From NCBI RefSeq assembly GCF_022662475.1, contig NZ_JAKNQQ010000001.1, positions 1 to 64,000 of the forward strand: a stretch of DNA of 64,000 nt, read 5' to 3'. Below the pieces are notes generated by a model. It ran no database searches, had not been told where the DNA came from, and saw nothing but the letters and a program-made list of their open reading frames with translations. Position 1 is the first letter of the stretch. Each line of letters opens with the position of its first letter. Below are positions 26,955 to 35,729 of this stretch, one piece after another. Source of the DNA: Sphingomonas sp. TREG-RG-20F-R18-01 (GTDB lineage Bacteria > Pseudomonadota > Alphaproteobacteria > Sphingomonadales > Sphingomonadaceae). The translations under genes and the position numbers were made by a program.

Positions 26955-28142
26955 TTATTTCGCCTGTGCCTGCGCCTTACCCGGCTGCGGCTGAGCACCG
27001 GCGGGTTGGGCGTTGGGGTTCCATGGCTTGCCCTGAACGGGCATGCCGGGGCGCAGCATCATGCCACCCTCGACGATGACCTTGTCGCCAGGCTTGAGGC
27101 CGCTCGTCACCAGCCAGTTCGTGCCGATGGCCCGGGTTGCCTGCAATGAGCGCATCTCCACCTTGTTTCTGGCACCGATGACCATGACGGTCGGCAGCCC
27201 CTTTTCGTCTCGGCTGACCGCCCGCTGCGGAACGAGGATGCCGTTGGCCTGCGTACCCTCGACGAGCGATGCGCGAACGAACATGCCCGGAAGCAACAGG
27301 CCGTTGGAATTGGGGAACAGCGCGCGGATGACCTGCGACCCGGTCGACGGATCGACGGTGACGTCGGCAAAGCGCAGCGTTCCCTGCGGGCCATATTCGC
27401 TGCCGTCCTCGAGCTTCAGCTTGACGCGCGCATTGCCGTCGCGCGTCAGCTGGCCGCTGAGGATCTGCTGCCGGAGCTTGAGCAGGTCGGCGCTGGACTC
27501 CTGAATGTCGACATAGATCGGATCGAGGCGCTGGATCGTCGCGAGGGCGTTGGTCTGCGATGCCGAGACCAAGGCGCCCGTCGTATAGACCGATCGTCCG
27601 ATCCGCCCGGTGATCGGCGCCCGGATGGTGGTGCGGGCCAGGTCGATCTGCGCGGTCCGCAGTGCCGCCTGCTGCGCCGCCACATCGGCCTGCGCCTGTG
27701 CGGCGGTGGTCTGCGCGTTCTCGAATTCCTGCCGCGCGATCGCGTTGATTTTGACCAGTTCGCCATAGCGGCGCGCCAAAGCGGCGCTCGAGGCGATGCT
27801 GGAGCGGGCGCGCGTCAAAGCAGCGCGGGCGCTTGCGACCTGTGCTTCATAAGGTGCCGGGTCGATGCGATAGAGCCCCTGCCCCTTGTGGACGACGTCG
27901 CCCTCGACGAACAGGCGCTGGAGCACCAGGCCGTTGACCTGCGGTCGCACTTCCGACGTCTCGAACGCGGACGTCCGTCCGGGCAGCTCCGTCGTCAGCG
28001 TGATCGGTTCCTGCCGCACCTCGACATAGCCAACCGGCGCGGGGCCTTGCGGCGCCTGCTGTGGCTGCTTCGCACCGCACGCCGCCAGTGCGAGCAACGC
28101 GCTTGATGCCAACACACAGCTCATCAGCCGATTGGAGGACAT
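26955..28142 (-). CDS. RND efflux periplasmic adaptor (AcrA/MexA family), lipoprotein
   Basis: A 395-residue membrane fusion protein. Starting at ATG 28142, the signal peptide ends in the lipobox LLALAACGA, so it is anchored to the inner membrane by lipid. Domains: N-terminal beta-barrel/lipoyl halves (~60-110 and ~190-215, RTTIRAPITGRIGRS-like), an alpha-hairpin ~110-190, and a C-terminal membrane-proximal part ending in a Pro/Gln-rich tail. It links the pump to the outer channel. It is the first gene of the operon, divergent from the TetR gene by 85 bp. The longer frame upstream of 28142 is not supported by a signal sequence. Confidence 0.95.
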   Translation of the reverse strand: MSSNRLMSCVLASSALLALAACGAKQPQQAPQGPAPVGYVEVRQEPITLTTELPGRTSAFETSEVRPQVNGLVLQRLFVEGDVVHKGQGLYRIDPAPYEAQVASARAALTRARSSIASSAALARRYGELVKINAIARQEFENAQTTAAQAQADVAAQQAALRTAQIDLARTTIRAPITGRIGRSVYTTGALVSASQTNALATIQRLDPIYVDIQESSADLLKLRQQILSGQLTRDGNARVKLKLEDGSEYGPQGTLRFADVTVDPSTGSQVIRALFPNSNGLLLPGMFVRASLVEGTQANGILVPQRAVSRDEKGLPTVMVIGARNKVEMRSLQATRAIGTNWLVTSGLKPGDKVIVEGGMMLRPGMPVQGKPWNPNAQPAGAQPQPGKAQAQAK

Positions 28143-28187
28143 AAAATTTCCCGCTTGAAAAAAAGTATGAGAGCGATCACTCACGAT

Positions 28188-28207
28188 TGGCGTCGTTAGA
28201 CGTGCCA
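28188..28207. promoter_or_regulatory. Dyad in the efflux/TetR divergent promoter
   Basis: TGGCGTCGTTAGACGTGCCA has a perfect CGTC/GACG core around GTTA plus an imperfect TGGC/GCCA outer arm. It lies in the 85-bp space between the adaptor and the TetR starts, where a TetR repressor would be expected to bind. The assignment is by position and symmetry only. Confidence 0.45.
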
Positions 28208-28227
28208 GTTGCATGCGTCAATAAGGC

Positions 28228-28833
28228 ATGAGAGAGGACCCCGGATTGTCGACTGTCGAATGCCCGCCCGCCTCGCGCGCAGAATTGCGCCGACACAATA
28301 TCAAGGCGGTGGCGCGTCGACTGTTCGTGGAACACGGTTTCCATGCGACTGGCATCGCCTTGATCGCGCGTGAGTCCGGGGTGGCCGTTCAGCAACTGTA
28401 CCGGGATTTTCCCTCCAAGGAGGACATCATCGCTGCAATTGTCGAGGCGGACTGCGAGAAGTTCGCGGACCTGACGACGCTCGACCAGGCGCTGGCGACG
28501 AAGAACCGGGACGGGATCATGTCTTGGCTGACGTCTGCGACCTGCCGCCAAGAGGAGGAGAGCGACCGCCTGTTCCTGGAAATCGCGGCCGAAGCATCCC
28601 GCAACCAACGGATCAGCACGATATTTTCCGACATCCGCAAAACCATGTCGGAAAACATCAGCCGCGCCTTTGCGGGTCTGGCCGGAAGCGACATCGTGAG
28701 CATGCAGCACCGCCTGCTGGCGGAAGCCTTCATGATCGTGTCGATTGGATCGGTTTGCACCCAGGCGCTCCATGGCGGAAACGTCGCGACCGCAAGCCAG
28801 AAGCTGATACGCTGCCTGATCAGCAGCGACTAG
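28228..28833 (+). CDS. TetR-family transcriptional repressor
   Basis: A 201-residue protein with an N-terminal TetR helix-turn-helix (HNIKAVARRLFVEHGFHATGI, IARESGVAVQQLYRDFPSKEDI). The C-terminal ligand-binding domain is typical of efflux-controlling AcrR-type proteins. It is divergent from the RND operon, so it probably represses the operon and itself until an efflux substrate binds. ATG 28228 begins MREDPGLSTVE; the family helix 1 starts about 20 residues later. Confidence 0.9.
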   Translation: MREDPGLSTVECPPASRAELRRHNIKAVARRLFVEHGFHATGIALIARESGVAVQQLYRDFPSKEDIIAAIVEADCEKFADLTTLDQALATKNRDGIMSWLTSATCRQEEESDRLFLEIAAEASRNQRISTIFSDIRKTMSENISRAFAGLAGSDIVSMQHRLLAEAFMIVSIGSVCTQALHGGNVATASQKLIRCLISSD

Positions 28834-29147
28834 ATCGCGGCTGCCGTTCATCCGGCCCGGGTTTGACCGATCAGCGGATTGGCGCCTTTGACGAAACCAC
28901 GATCTCGTGCAGCGAGGGGATGCCCGCAAAGGTTCGGGCGCTGTGCGAAGATCACTCGCCGTCCGACCGTCACCCGGGCGAAAGCCGGAGCCGTGTGGTT
29001 ACCCGGGCGCGCCGGCGCGATCGAGCGCCGCACCGTCGGTTGCGTCGGGGCGACGGTAGCGCGGTACAGCGACTTTCGCCGCGATCTCGCCAGGCGACGG
29101 TCCCTCGCCTCGGTTACGACCCGTGCCGAGGCGAGATGCCGGCGAGG
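28834..29147. other. Intergenic interval, nothing recognised
   Basis: About 315 bp between the convergent TetR gene and the small hypothetical gene. No gene, hairpin or RNA recognised. Confidence 0.4.
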
Positions 29148-29468
29148 CTAGCAGTCGACCCGGTCCATCGGTTTCTCGAACGCGAGCGCGTCGGCCGAGC
29201 CCACCGCCTGATCGCCGGCGAACAGTCGGTCGAGCCGGGACCGCACGTCCTGCTTGTGCGCCGCATTGCAGACCGCGCGCGGTGCGCTTCCGATGATCTC
29301 GTCGCCGATGGCACTTTTGATCCGCTCGATCGCTTGGGACTCGAGCAGGCCCGCCTGCTTGAGCTCGATACACAATTGTACCAGCCCCACCGCCGTCGCC
29401 TGCGCACGCAGCCCTACGTTCGACAGATCGTAATGCATCCTCTTTTGCTTTTCATCGATACCGGGCAT
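29148..29468 (-). CDS. Small conserved-looking hypothetical protein
   Basis: A 106-residue soluble protein starting at ATG 29468 (MPGIDEKQKRMHYDLSNVG). A strong ribosome site AGGAG lies seven bases upstream of it. A GTG two codons earlier is also in frame. The sequence is mostly helical and charged (ELKQAGLLESQAIERIKSA, SRLDRLFAGDQ) and carries two Cys, CIELKQ and VCNAAH. I do not recognise a family; codon usage fits the genome, so it looks real. It is flanked by the TetR gene (convergent) and the nicotinamidase (divergent). Confidence 0.65.
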   Translation of the reverse strand: MPGIDEKQKRMHYDLSNVGLRAQATAVGLVQLCIELKQAGLLESQAIERIKSAIGDEIIGSAPRAVCNAAHKQDVRSRLDRLFAGDQAVGSADALAFEKPMDRVDC

Positions 29469-29757
29469 TGCCACGCTCCTTTCCGCAACAGACTACGCCT
29501 ATTGCGCAAGGGAGCAAGCGGCTGCGATCGAGGCCGAATGCACCCCTGGCACCATCCAGCCAAACGGGTTGACGGCGTTGCTCCAACTGCCTCGCAGAAG
29601 CCGGGTTGACGCGGCGAGCGAACGCCAAGCTCGTCGGCACCAATGACGCAATCAGCGCGACGCTGTACGGAGAGCCGTTCAGCGCGCACGAGGCGTCAGG
29701 AACATTATCGTCACGGGCCATCCTCGCAGCGGCCTGTCAGCTTTGCAGGAGACGACG

Positions 29758-30408
29758 TTGGATATCGCGCAATTCGCCGGGGACGAAGCCATCAAAGCGT
29801 CGGATGCTCTCGTCATCGTCGATCCGCAGATCGATTTCTGTCCCGGCGGCCGGCTGGCAGTTGCGGGCGGGGACGAGATCATGGCCGGGATCGCGCGGCT
29901 CACCCCGCATTTCGAGCACGTCGTGGTCACGCAGGACTGGCATCCGGCCGGCCACCAGTCGTTTGCAAGCAGCCATCCCGATCGGCAGCCCTTCGATACC
30001 GTGGCGATGCCCTATGGCGACCAGGTCCTGTGGCCTGATCATTGCGTTCAGGAAACAGCCGGCGCTGCATTCCATCCCGGCGTACAGGATGCCATCAGCC
30101 GCGCCCACCTCATCATCCGCAAGGGGTACAACCCACAGGTGGATTCCTACTCGGCGTTTTTCGAGAACGACAAGGTGACGAGGACGGGTCTGGCCGGCTA
30201 TCTGCGCGACAAACAGGTTCGCCGGTGCGTGTTCGTGGGGCTGGCCTATGATTTCTGCGTTGCCTGGTCGGCGCTCGATGCCCGGCGCGAGGGCTTCGAA
30301 GCATCGATCCTGACGGACTTGACCCGCGCGATCGCCATGCCGGTCCAGGGGGGAACCACCGTCGACGCGGCGGAAGCGCAGTTCCGTGCCGCAGGCGTTC
30401 GGTTCTGA
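29758..30408 (+). CDS. pncA: Nicotinamidase / pyrazinamidase
   Basis: A 216-residue isochorismatase-fold hydrolase that deamidates nicotinamide to nicotinate in NAD salvage. VIVDPQIDFCPGG supplies the catalytic Asp, RKGYNP the Lys and GLAYDFCVAWSAL the nucleophilic Cys. Metal ligands lie in TQDWHPAGHQSF (Asp, His, His). The start is taken as TTG 29758, because AGGAG at 29747-29751 is correctly spaced for it; a second TTG at 29743 is in frame but lacks a ribosome site. It is monocistronic and convergent with the MFS gene. Confidence 0.93.
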   Translation: MDIAQFAGDEAIKASDALVIVDPQIDFCPGGRLAVAGGDEIMAGIARLTPHFEHVVVTQDWHPAGHQSFASSHPDRQPFDTVAMPYGDQVLWPDHCVQETAGAAFHPGVQDAISRAHLIIRKGYNPQVDSYSAFFENDKVTRTGLAGYLRDKQVRRCVFVGLAYDFCVAWSALDARREGFEASILTDLTRAIAMPVQGGTTVDAAEAQFRAAGVRF

Positions 30409-30447
30409 GCGGTCGCGGATAAAGCGTGGTTCGGCCGGACTTTCCAA

Positions 30448-31689
30448 TCAGCGCTCTTCGCTCGCCCCTCCGCGAGCCCGCCGGCTGCCGAAGATGAAGA
30501 CCATCGCGACGATCGCCGCCGCGAACCCCGCGGCCGCACCCACGCCGAGCGCCCAGCGCGGTCCCCAATGGTCGGCGACCCATCCCACGATCGGGGCGCC
30601 GATCGGCGTTCCTCCGAGCGCGACGCCGATGCGCAGCGCCATCACCCGGCCGCGCATGGCCGGTTCGGTCGACAGCTGCATCACCGTGTTGGTGGTGTTC
30701 GTAAACGTCAACGACGCCACGCCGATCACCACCAGCGCTGCCGCGAAGAACCAATAGCCCGGCGCGACCGCTGCCAGCGTACAGCCGACCCCGAAAAGGC
30801 CGGCGCCCGCCAGCAGCGCGGCAAAGCCAGGCCGCTGACGTCCGGCGCTCAGCAATGCGCCGCTTACGGTCCCGATCGCCATGATCGACGATAACAGCCC
30901 GTATCCGCCCGCTTCGGCATGGAACACGCCAACCGCCATCGTGGAGATGAAGATCGGGAAATTCAGGCCGAAGGTTCCGATCAGGAACAACATGACCAGG
31001 ATCGCCTTGAGATCGCGCCGCGACCAGACATAGCGCAACCCCTGGCTGAAGCTTCCGGCCGTGCGGCGCGCGCGCGGGTGGGGATGCAATTCGCGCACCC
31101 GCAACGCCGTGAGGGACAGGAGCACGGCAACGAACGAAACGCCGTTGAGCAGGAACGCCCAGCCCGTCCCGACGGCCGCGATCACCAGACCCGAGATCGC
31201 CGGGCCGATCAGGCGGGCGGCGTTGAATGACGTCGCGTTGAGCGCGACGGCGTTGGCGAGGTCGGCATCGCCGACCAGCTGCGCCACGAACACCTGTCGC
31301 ACGGGTGCATCGAATGCGGCCGCGCTTCCGAAGAGAAAGGCAAAGACATAGACGTGCCAGAGCTCGACCAGACCGCTGACGGTGAGGACGCCGAGCATCA
31401 GTGCGAGCACAGCCATCGCCGTCTGCGTCGCGATCAGGAGCTTGCGTTGGTCGAGATGATCCGCTGCAAAGCCGGTCCAGGGCAGCAGCAGAAATTGCGG
31501 GCCGAATTGCAGCGCCATGACGATGCCGACCGCAGCGGCGCTGTGCTGTGTCAGCACCGTCAGCACGAGCCAGTCCTGCGCGGTACGCTGCACCCACGTA
31601 CCGACGTTGGAGACGAACGCCCCGCCGACCCACAGCCGGTAATTGTAGCCGCGCAGCGACCGGAACAGGCCCGTCGCCGGAGCGCTCAA
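30448..31689 (-). CDS. MFS transporter, EntS-like (MFS_3)
   Basis: A 413-residue, 12-helix MFS protein of the EntS/enterobactin-exporter type (FRSLRGYNYRLWVGGAFVSN, VGTWVQRTAQDWLVL, GPAISGLVIA). It has no ATG near its N-terminus. TTG 31689 overlaps the stop of the upstream gene as TTGA and has GGAG five bases upstream, so I use it. It is the last gene of the MarR-isochorismatase-membrane protein operon. EntS-like transporters often export siderophores or other small molecules, but no siderophore biosynthesis gene is present here; specificity is open. Confidence 0.9.
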   Translation of the reverse strand: MSAPATGLFRSLRGYNYRLWVGGAFVSNVGTWVQRTAQDWLVLTVLTQHSAAAVGIVMALQFGPQFLLLPWTGFAADHLDQRKLLIATQTAMAVLALMLGVLTVSGLVELWHVYVFAFLFGSAAAFDAPVRQVFVAQLVGDADLANAVALNATSFNAARLIGPAISGLVIAAVGTGWAFLLNGVSFVAVLLSLTALRVRELHPHPRARRTAGSFSQGLRYVWSRRDLKAILVMLFLIGTFGLNFPIFISTMAVGVFHAEAGGYGLLSSIMAIGTVSGALLSAGRQRPGFAALLAGAGLFGVGCTLAAVAPGYWFFAAALVVIGVASLTFTNTTNTVMQLSTEPAMRGRVMALRIGVALGGTPIGAPIVGWVADHWGPRWALGVGAAAGFAAAIVAMVFIFGSRRARGGASEER

Positions 31690-32015
31690 GAAGGCTCCGG
31701 CGAGGCACCGCCATGGAAACGCCCGAAGTGCCGCGCCGCGAACAGGCCGATTGCCAGCATGCCGAAGCCGAAGCATGCCGCGTGCGCTGCGTTCCGCCCG
31801 TCGAAGACTCCGACCTCCGCCACCAGCAGATAGCAGAGGACGAGATTGGCAAAGCCCCACAACACGTTGACGGTCGACGAGGAGAGCCCCTCGCCAGACG
31901 GCGTGGCGAAGGGGCTCTGGAACGCACGCCCCGTCATGCCGCTGACGACGTGCGGGATCGCGTTCGCCAGAAAGGCGCCCCCCAAGAAATAGGCCGGCAA
32001 ATAGAGCCAGGGCAT
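31686..32015 (-). CDS. Small membrane protein, unknown function
   Basis: A 109-residue protein with about three hydrophobic segments (MPWLYLPAYFLGGAFLANAI, VNVLWGFANLVLCYLLVAEV, ACFGFGMLAIGLFAARHF). The start is ATG 32015, overlapping the upstream TGA as TGATG; an in-frame GTG lies one codon earlier. It is translationally coupled to both neighbours. I cannot name a family, but the tight coupling with an isochorismatase-like enzyme and an exporter suggests a membrane role in the same pathway. Confidence 0.7.
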   Translation of the reverse strand: MPWLYLPAYFLGGAFLANAIPHVVSGMTGRAFQSPFATPSGEGLSSSTVNVLWGFANLVLCYLLVAEVGVFDGRNAAHAACFGFGMLAIGLFAARHFGRFHGGASPEPS

Positions 32016-32578
32016 CACGCTGTCCTTTCCAACAGGGCGAGGATCGCGTCGGTCGAGCCGGTCTCGCCCAGCCGCGGAAAGACGGCGCGCATCGTGTAAT
32101 CGTGCGCATCGGCGCGCGCGTCGGTCATTGCATCGGTGGCCAGCGTGACGTTGAAGCCCTGCTCATAGGCCTGCCGCGCGGTCGCCTCCACGCCGGTTGC
32201 CGTCGCGACACCGGTGATGACCACCTGCGTGACGCCAAGCCAACTCAGTCGCGCGGCGAGATCGGTCGTGGCGAACGCCCCCCAGCTCTGCTTGGTGACG
32301 AGGATGTCGTCCGGCTGCTGCCCGAGTTCGGGCACGAGCGCGGCGAAATCGGCGGGCCACGCGGCCATGTCGCGCCGCGGCTGCTCGGTCCGGCCCGGCG
32401 CAGCGCCGGTGACGGTGACGAGGACGACCGGCAGACCGCGGGCGCGAAACGCATCCGCCAGCGCTCTGCTGCGCGCGATCACCCCGGCGATGGGATGCGC
32501 GAGCGGGCCGCCGACGATCCCCTTCTGGAGGTCGACAATGATGAGCGCGGTCTTCGGATCGAGCGCGGTGAGCGCCAT
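32015..32578 (-). CDS. Isochorismatase-family hydrolase lacking the catalytic cysteine
   Basis: A 187-residue isochorismatase fold. IIVDLQKGIVG carries the conserved Asp and LVTKQSWGAF the conserved Lys. The nucleophile position reads GVATATGVEATARQAYE, with Gly where cysteine hydrolases have Cys, as also happens in true isochorismatases and in a common actinobacterial/proteobacterial subgroup. So it is either an isochorismatase-type vinyl-ether hydrolase or a non-amide hydrolase. ATG 32578 follows AAGGA. It is the second gene after MarR, 35 bases downstream. Confidence 0.88.
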   Translation of the reverse strand: MALTALDPKTALIIVDLQKGIVGGPLAHPIAGVIARSRALADAFRARGLPVVLVTVTGAAPGRTEQPRRDMAAWPADFAALVPELGQQPDDILVTKQSWGAFATTDLAARLSWLGVTQVVITGVATATGVEATARQAYEQGFNVTLATDAMTDARADAHDYTMRAVFPRLGETGSTDAILALLERTA

Positions 32579-32613
32579 GCGATGGTCCTTTCGAAAGCGG
32601 GAAGCAGGTTCGC

Positions 32614-33063
32614 TCAATCCTCGACGAGTCGCCCCAGCAGCGTGAGCGCCGCGGCCAGCTGGTCTTGCTCTTGCGGTGAAAGCCGCGCGCGGATCGTGCG
32701 TGCGAGCCAGTCCTGCCGCGCCGCGCGCCCGGCGCTGATCCACTGCCGGCAGTGATCGGTCAGCGACAGCCGCATCTTGCGCCCGTCCTGCGGGTCCGGC
32801 GCGCCGTGCAGCAGGCCGGCGCTCTCGAGCGCGGCGATGACGGTTCCCATCGACTGCGGCCGCATCGCTTCCGCGCGCGCCAGCTCGGACGTGGTGGCGG
32901 GACCGTCTCGCTCAAGCCGCAGGAGCACCGCGGTCTGCGACGGGGTCAGGTCGCCGACGTTCGCCTGTTCGCGCAGGCGCCGCTTCAGCTTTCCCGACAT
33001 GCCCCGAATGTCGCGGGCCAGGTCGGCAATGCGGACTGCCTCGTCATTCACGGTCGAGCTCAT
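32614..33063 (-). CDS. MarR-family transcriptional regulator
   Basis: A 149-residue winged-helix protein: LRRLREQANVGDLTPSQTAV-like helix 2, GPATTSELARAEAMRPQSMG recognition helix and DPQDGRKMRLSLT wing. It begins at ATG 33063 (MSSTVNDEAVRIADLARDI). It heads the leftward operon of isochorismatase-like, membrane and MFS genes. A perfect 16-bp palindrome lies about 25 bases upstream of the start, so it is probably autorepressing and de-repressed by an aromatic ligand, as is usual for the family. Confidence 0.92.
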   Translation of the reverse strand: MSSTVNDEAVRIADLARDIRGMSGKLKRRLREQANVGDLTPSQTAVLLRLERDGPATTSELARAEAMRPQSMGTVIAALESAGLLHGAPDPQDGRKMRLSLTDHCRQWISAGRAARQDWLARTIRARLSPQEQDQLAAALTLLGRLVED

Positions 33064-33087
33064 CCAGGCTCGATACCACAAGACAGC

Positions 33088-33103
33088 TAAACTACAAAGT
33101 TTA
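33088..33103. promoter_or_regulatory. 16-bp palindrome, likely MarR operator
   Basis: TAAACT-ACAA-AGTTTA has perfect 6-bp arms. It is positioned about 25 bases upstream of the MarR start codon, where it would cover the promoter or the transcription start. It is much more AT-rich than its surroundings. Confidence 0.65.
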
Positions 33104-33288
33104 TCTTCATGTATTTGGCTACCGTCATGTGGGCCGGAGCAGACTACGGACTTGGCCAGCGCCGCCGCCGACGGCGTTTTGCGGGCCAAACTCATGGATA
33201 TGATCCTGGCGTCGGGGCCGTTTACCTCCGCGGCGCGCCCCACGCACGCCACCGCCGCCGGTTCTTGGGCGCCTCGGACGCCGCCACG

Positions 33289-34923
33289 TTACTTGTAGCG
33301 CACCTCCAACAGATCGAGCTCCCGCACCAGTTTGGCGGCAAGCTCGCTCCCCAGGCCGCGCTCCCTTGCGATCGACATGATTTCGGCCCGCTCGGCGCGG
33401 ACCGCGGCAAGCCGGAGTTCGCGCTCGATCCGCTCGTTCGCACGCGCCGCGTGGCTGGCGTCGCTCCCCGCGCTGCGGCTCTCGATCCGCTCGCGATAGC
33501 CGTCCATGATGCGCGCGCCGGCAGCGGCATAGACGTCCGCATCGTTCCGCCCTTCGGCCAGGGCATGCTGCACGCGCTCGATCGCCTTGATCGCGGCCTC
33601 CGCAGCGGCGACCCGCGCCATGTCTTCCGCCGCCTGCTGCGACGGCTCGGGCGGCATGGTCAGCCCGCGCAGGAGCAGTGGCAGGCCGATGCTCGCCAGG
33701 ACGAGGGAGCTCAGGATGACCCCGGTTGCCAGGAAAATCGCAAGCTCGCGGCCCGGGAAGGGCGTGCCGTCTCCCATCACCATCGGTAACGTCAGCACGC
33801 CCGCTAGCGTGATCGCGCCACGCACCCCGGCAAACGACATTGCCGCGACCAGCCGCCACGGCGGGCTCGATCCGGTCTGGCCTTCCGGCGCACGCCGCAA
33901 CAGCGTGATGCGGAAAGACACCCAGACCCAGCCGAAACGCAACGCGGCGAGCCCTGCCATGATCGCGGCAACGTACAGGGCCAGCCACCACGGCCCGGAA
34001 TGCCCCGTCAGGGCGACGGTCTGGTCGAGCCCCGAGAGAATTTCGGGTAATTGTTCACCGAGCAGCACGAAGATCATGCCGTTCGCCGCGAACTGGATCG
34101 TGTCCCACACCGAGTTACGCCGCATCCGGGTCACTGCCAGCGCCTGGCGCGAAATCTCGGCGTAACTCATCGTCACGCCTGCCGCGACCGCCGCGAGGAT
34201 GCCGGATGCATGAACATGCTCGGCGATCAGATAGGCACCGAACGGGATCAGCACGCTGATCAGGATCTGCGAGCCGGTCTCCTCACCGAAGCGCCGCGAC
34301 ACCCAAGCCTTCGTCCGCGTCACAAGCAACGTCAGCGCGACGCCGAGGAGGATCCCTGCCCCCGCCATCCAGAAGAAGTTCATCGCCGCGCCGGTCGCCG
34401 AAAAGCTGCCCGTCAGGGCAGCCGCGATCGCGACGCGCAGGCAGACCAAGCCGGATGCGTCGTTGAGCAGCGATTCGCCTTCCAGGATATGCATCATGCG
34501 CTTCGGGATCGGGACGCGCGCGGCGATGGCCGACACCGCGATCGGATCCGTAGGCGAGATGACGGCCGCCAGCGCAAAGGCCACGGCGAGTGGCATCGCC
34601 GGGATCATCCAGTGAATCAGGAAGCCCATGCCGACCACGGTCAGCAGGACCAGCCCCAGCGCAAGTTCGACGACGGTCGACAGGTCCTTGAACAGAGCGT
34701 CCTTGGGAATGCGCCAGCCGTCCAGAAACAGCAGGGGCGGCAGGAACAACAGCATGAACAGCTCGGGATCGAGCACGACGCGCAAATGCGTAACAAGACC
34801 GACGACGAAACCCAGCGCGATCTGAACCAGCGGCGTCGGCATCGCCACTGGCAGCATCCGCGACACGGCGCCGCTGACGACCACGGCCAGCAGAAGGATC
34901 AACACTATCGATACGGTTTCCAA
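33289..34923 (-). CDS. Na+/H+ antiporter, CPA1 family
   Basis: A 544-residue inner-membrane exchanger of the NhaP/YjcE type, with about 12 helices then a hydrophilic C-terminal helical tail from ~residue 410. The ion-binding core has AAVISPTDPIAVSAIAARV (DP motif) and GESLLNDASGLVCLRVAI. It exchanges Na+ (or K+) for protons for pH and salt homeostasis. TTG 34923 is the start because AGGAG lies seven bases upstream and helix 1 begins METVSIVLILLL; no ATG is available. It has no visible partner genes. Confidence 0.93.
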   Translation of the reverse strand: METVSIVLILLLAVVVSGAVSRMLPVAMPTPLVQIALGFVVGLVTHLRVVLDPELFMLLFLPPLLFLDGWRIPKDALFKDLSTVVELALGLVLLTVVGMGFLIHWMIPAMPLAVAFALAAVISPTDPIAVSAIAARVPIPKRMMHILEGESLLNDASGLVCLRVAIAAALTGSFSATGAAMNFFWMAGAGILLGVALTLLVTRTKAWVSRRFGEETGSQILISVLIPFGAYLIAEHVHASGILAAVAAGVTMSYAEISRQALAVTRMRRNSVWDTIQFAANGMIFVLLGEQLPEILSGLDQTVALTGHSGPWWLALYVAAIMAGLAALRFGWVWVSFRITLLRRAPEGQTGSSPPWRLVAAMSFAGVRGAITLAGVLTLPMVMGDGTPFPGRELAIFLATGVILSSLVLASIGLPLLLRGLTMPPEPSQQAAEDMARVAAAEAAIKAIERVQHALAEGRNDADVYAAAGARIMDGYRERIESRSAGSDASHAARANERIERELRLAAVRAERAEIMSIARERGLGSELAAKLVRELDLLEVRYK

Positions 34924-35230
34924 GCCTGCGCTCCTGCATGATTCATCGCTGCGACGGAGCGTGTAACACGCCTTTCCCCCGCAAGCCGAACCGGCTGGCG
35001 AGCGCACGCGACGCGCCTGACCGCCGGCTCACGCTTTAAACCCGGGGACGTACGCCGCCATTCAGGCCTTTCGCTGCATCCACCGTCGGGCTCTCGGTGA
35101 CGGTCGCCGAGCGGATGTAGCGGGTGGGCGCCTCTTCGGGTCTTGCGCGGATCAATGAACCCTCGTCATCTACCGGCACAATGCCGATAAACGCGGAAGT
35201 TCGATCGGTTCAGGCGCAAGAGGCGAAGTC
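34924..35230. other. Divergent intergenic region, no gene seen
   Basis: About 307 bp between divergent starts, expected to hold both promoters. No gene or palindrome recognised. Confidence 0.4.
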
Positions 35231-35692
35231 ATGGTCTATCTACTCGTCGTCGGCCTCACCATGCTGGTGCTGCCGCTTGCATCGATTGCGGTCGAGTTCG
35301 ACATGTCCAACGCACCGATGGCGTGGCTGATCGGAAAATGGTTCGTTTTCTGGTCGGTGGGTGCAAGGCTGTTCCTTGCCGGAGTCCGCCAGTATGTGCA
35401 GCCGGCCTTTACCAGCCGCGATATCATGGGGATCGAGAGCCCGGAGGTGTATGGGCTCGTCCGCGAACTGGGTGGCGCGAACATCGCATCCGGCGTTCTG
35501 GGCCTTGCCTCGATCGCCATGCCGAACTTCGTGCTCCCCACCGCGATCGGCGCAGGCATCTTCCTTGCGGTCGCGGGGGTCGAGCACGTCCGAACGGCCC
35601 ATCGCGGTCGTCACGAGACCATAGCAATGATCAGCGACTTTTTCGTCGCCGCGGTTCTCATCGGGTTCGCTCTCGGGACGTTCTTCTTCTGA
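35231..35692 (+). CDS. Small membrane protein, DUF6790-like
   Basis: A 153-residue protein with about four hydrophobic helices (MVYLLVVGLTMLVLPLASIA, NIASGVLGLASIAMPNFVL, IGAGIFLAVAGVEHV, DFFVAAVLIGFALGTFFF). The middle contains FWSVGARLFLAGVRQYVQP and YGLVRELGGAN, which I associate with DUF6790 membrane proteins. The function is unknown. Starts at ATG 35231 after AGAGGCGAA. It stands alone. Confidence 0.7.
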   Translation: MVYLLVVGLTMLVLPLASIAVEFDMSNAPMAWLIGKWFVFWSVGARLFLAGVRQYVQPAFTSRDIMGIESPEVYGLVRELGGANIASGVLGLASIAMPNFVLPTAIGAGIFLAVAGVEHVRTAHRGRHETIAMISDFFVAAVLIGFALGTFFF

Positions 35693-35729
35693 TCCAAGCC
35701 TGGGTCGCTCAGGACGTCTCGACCCCTGG

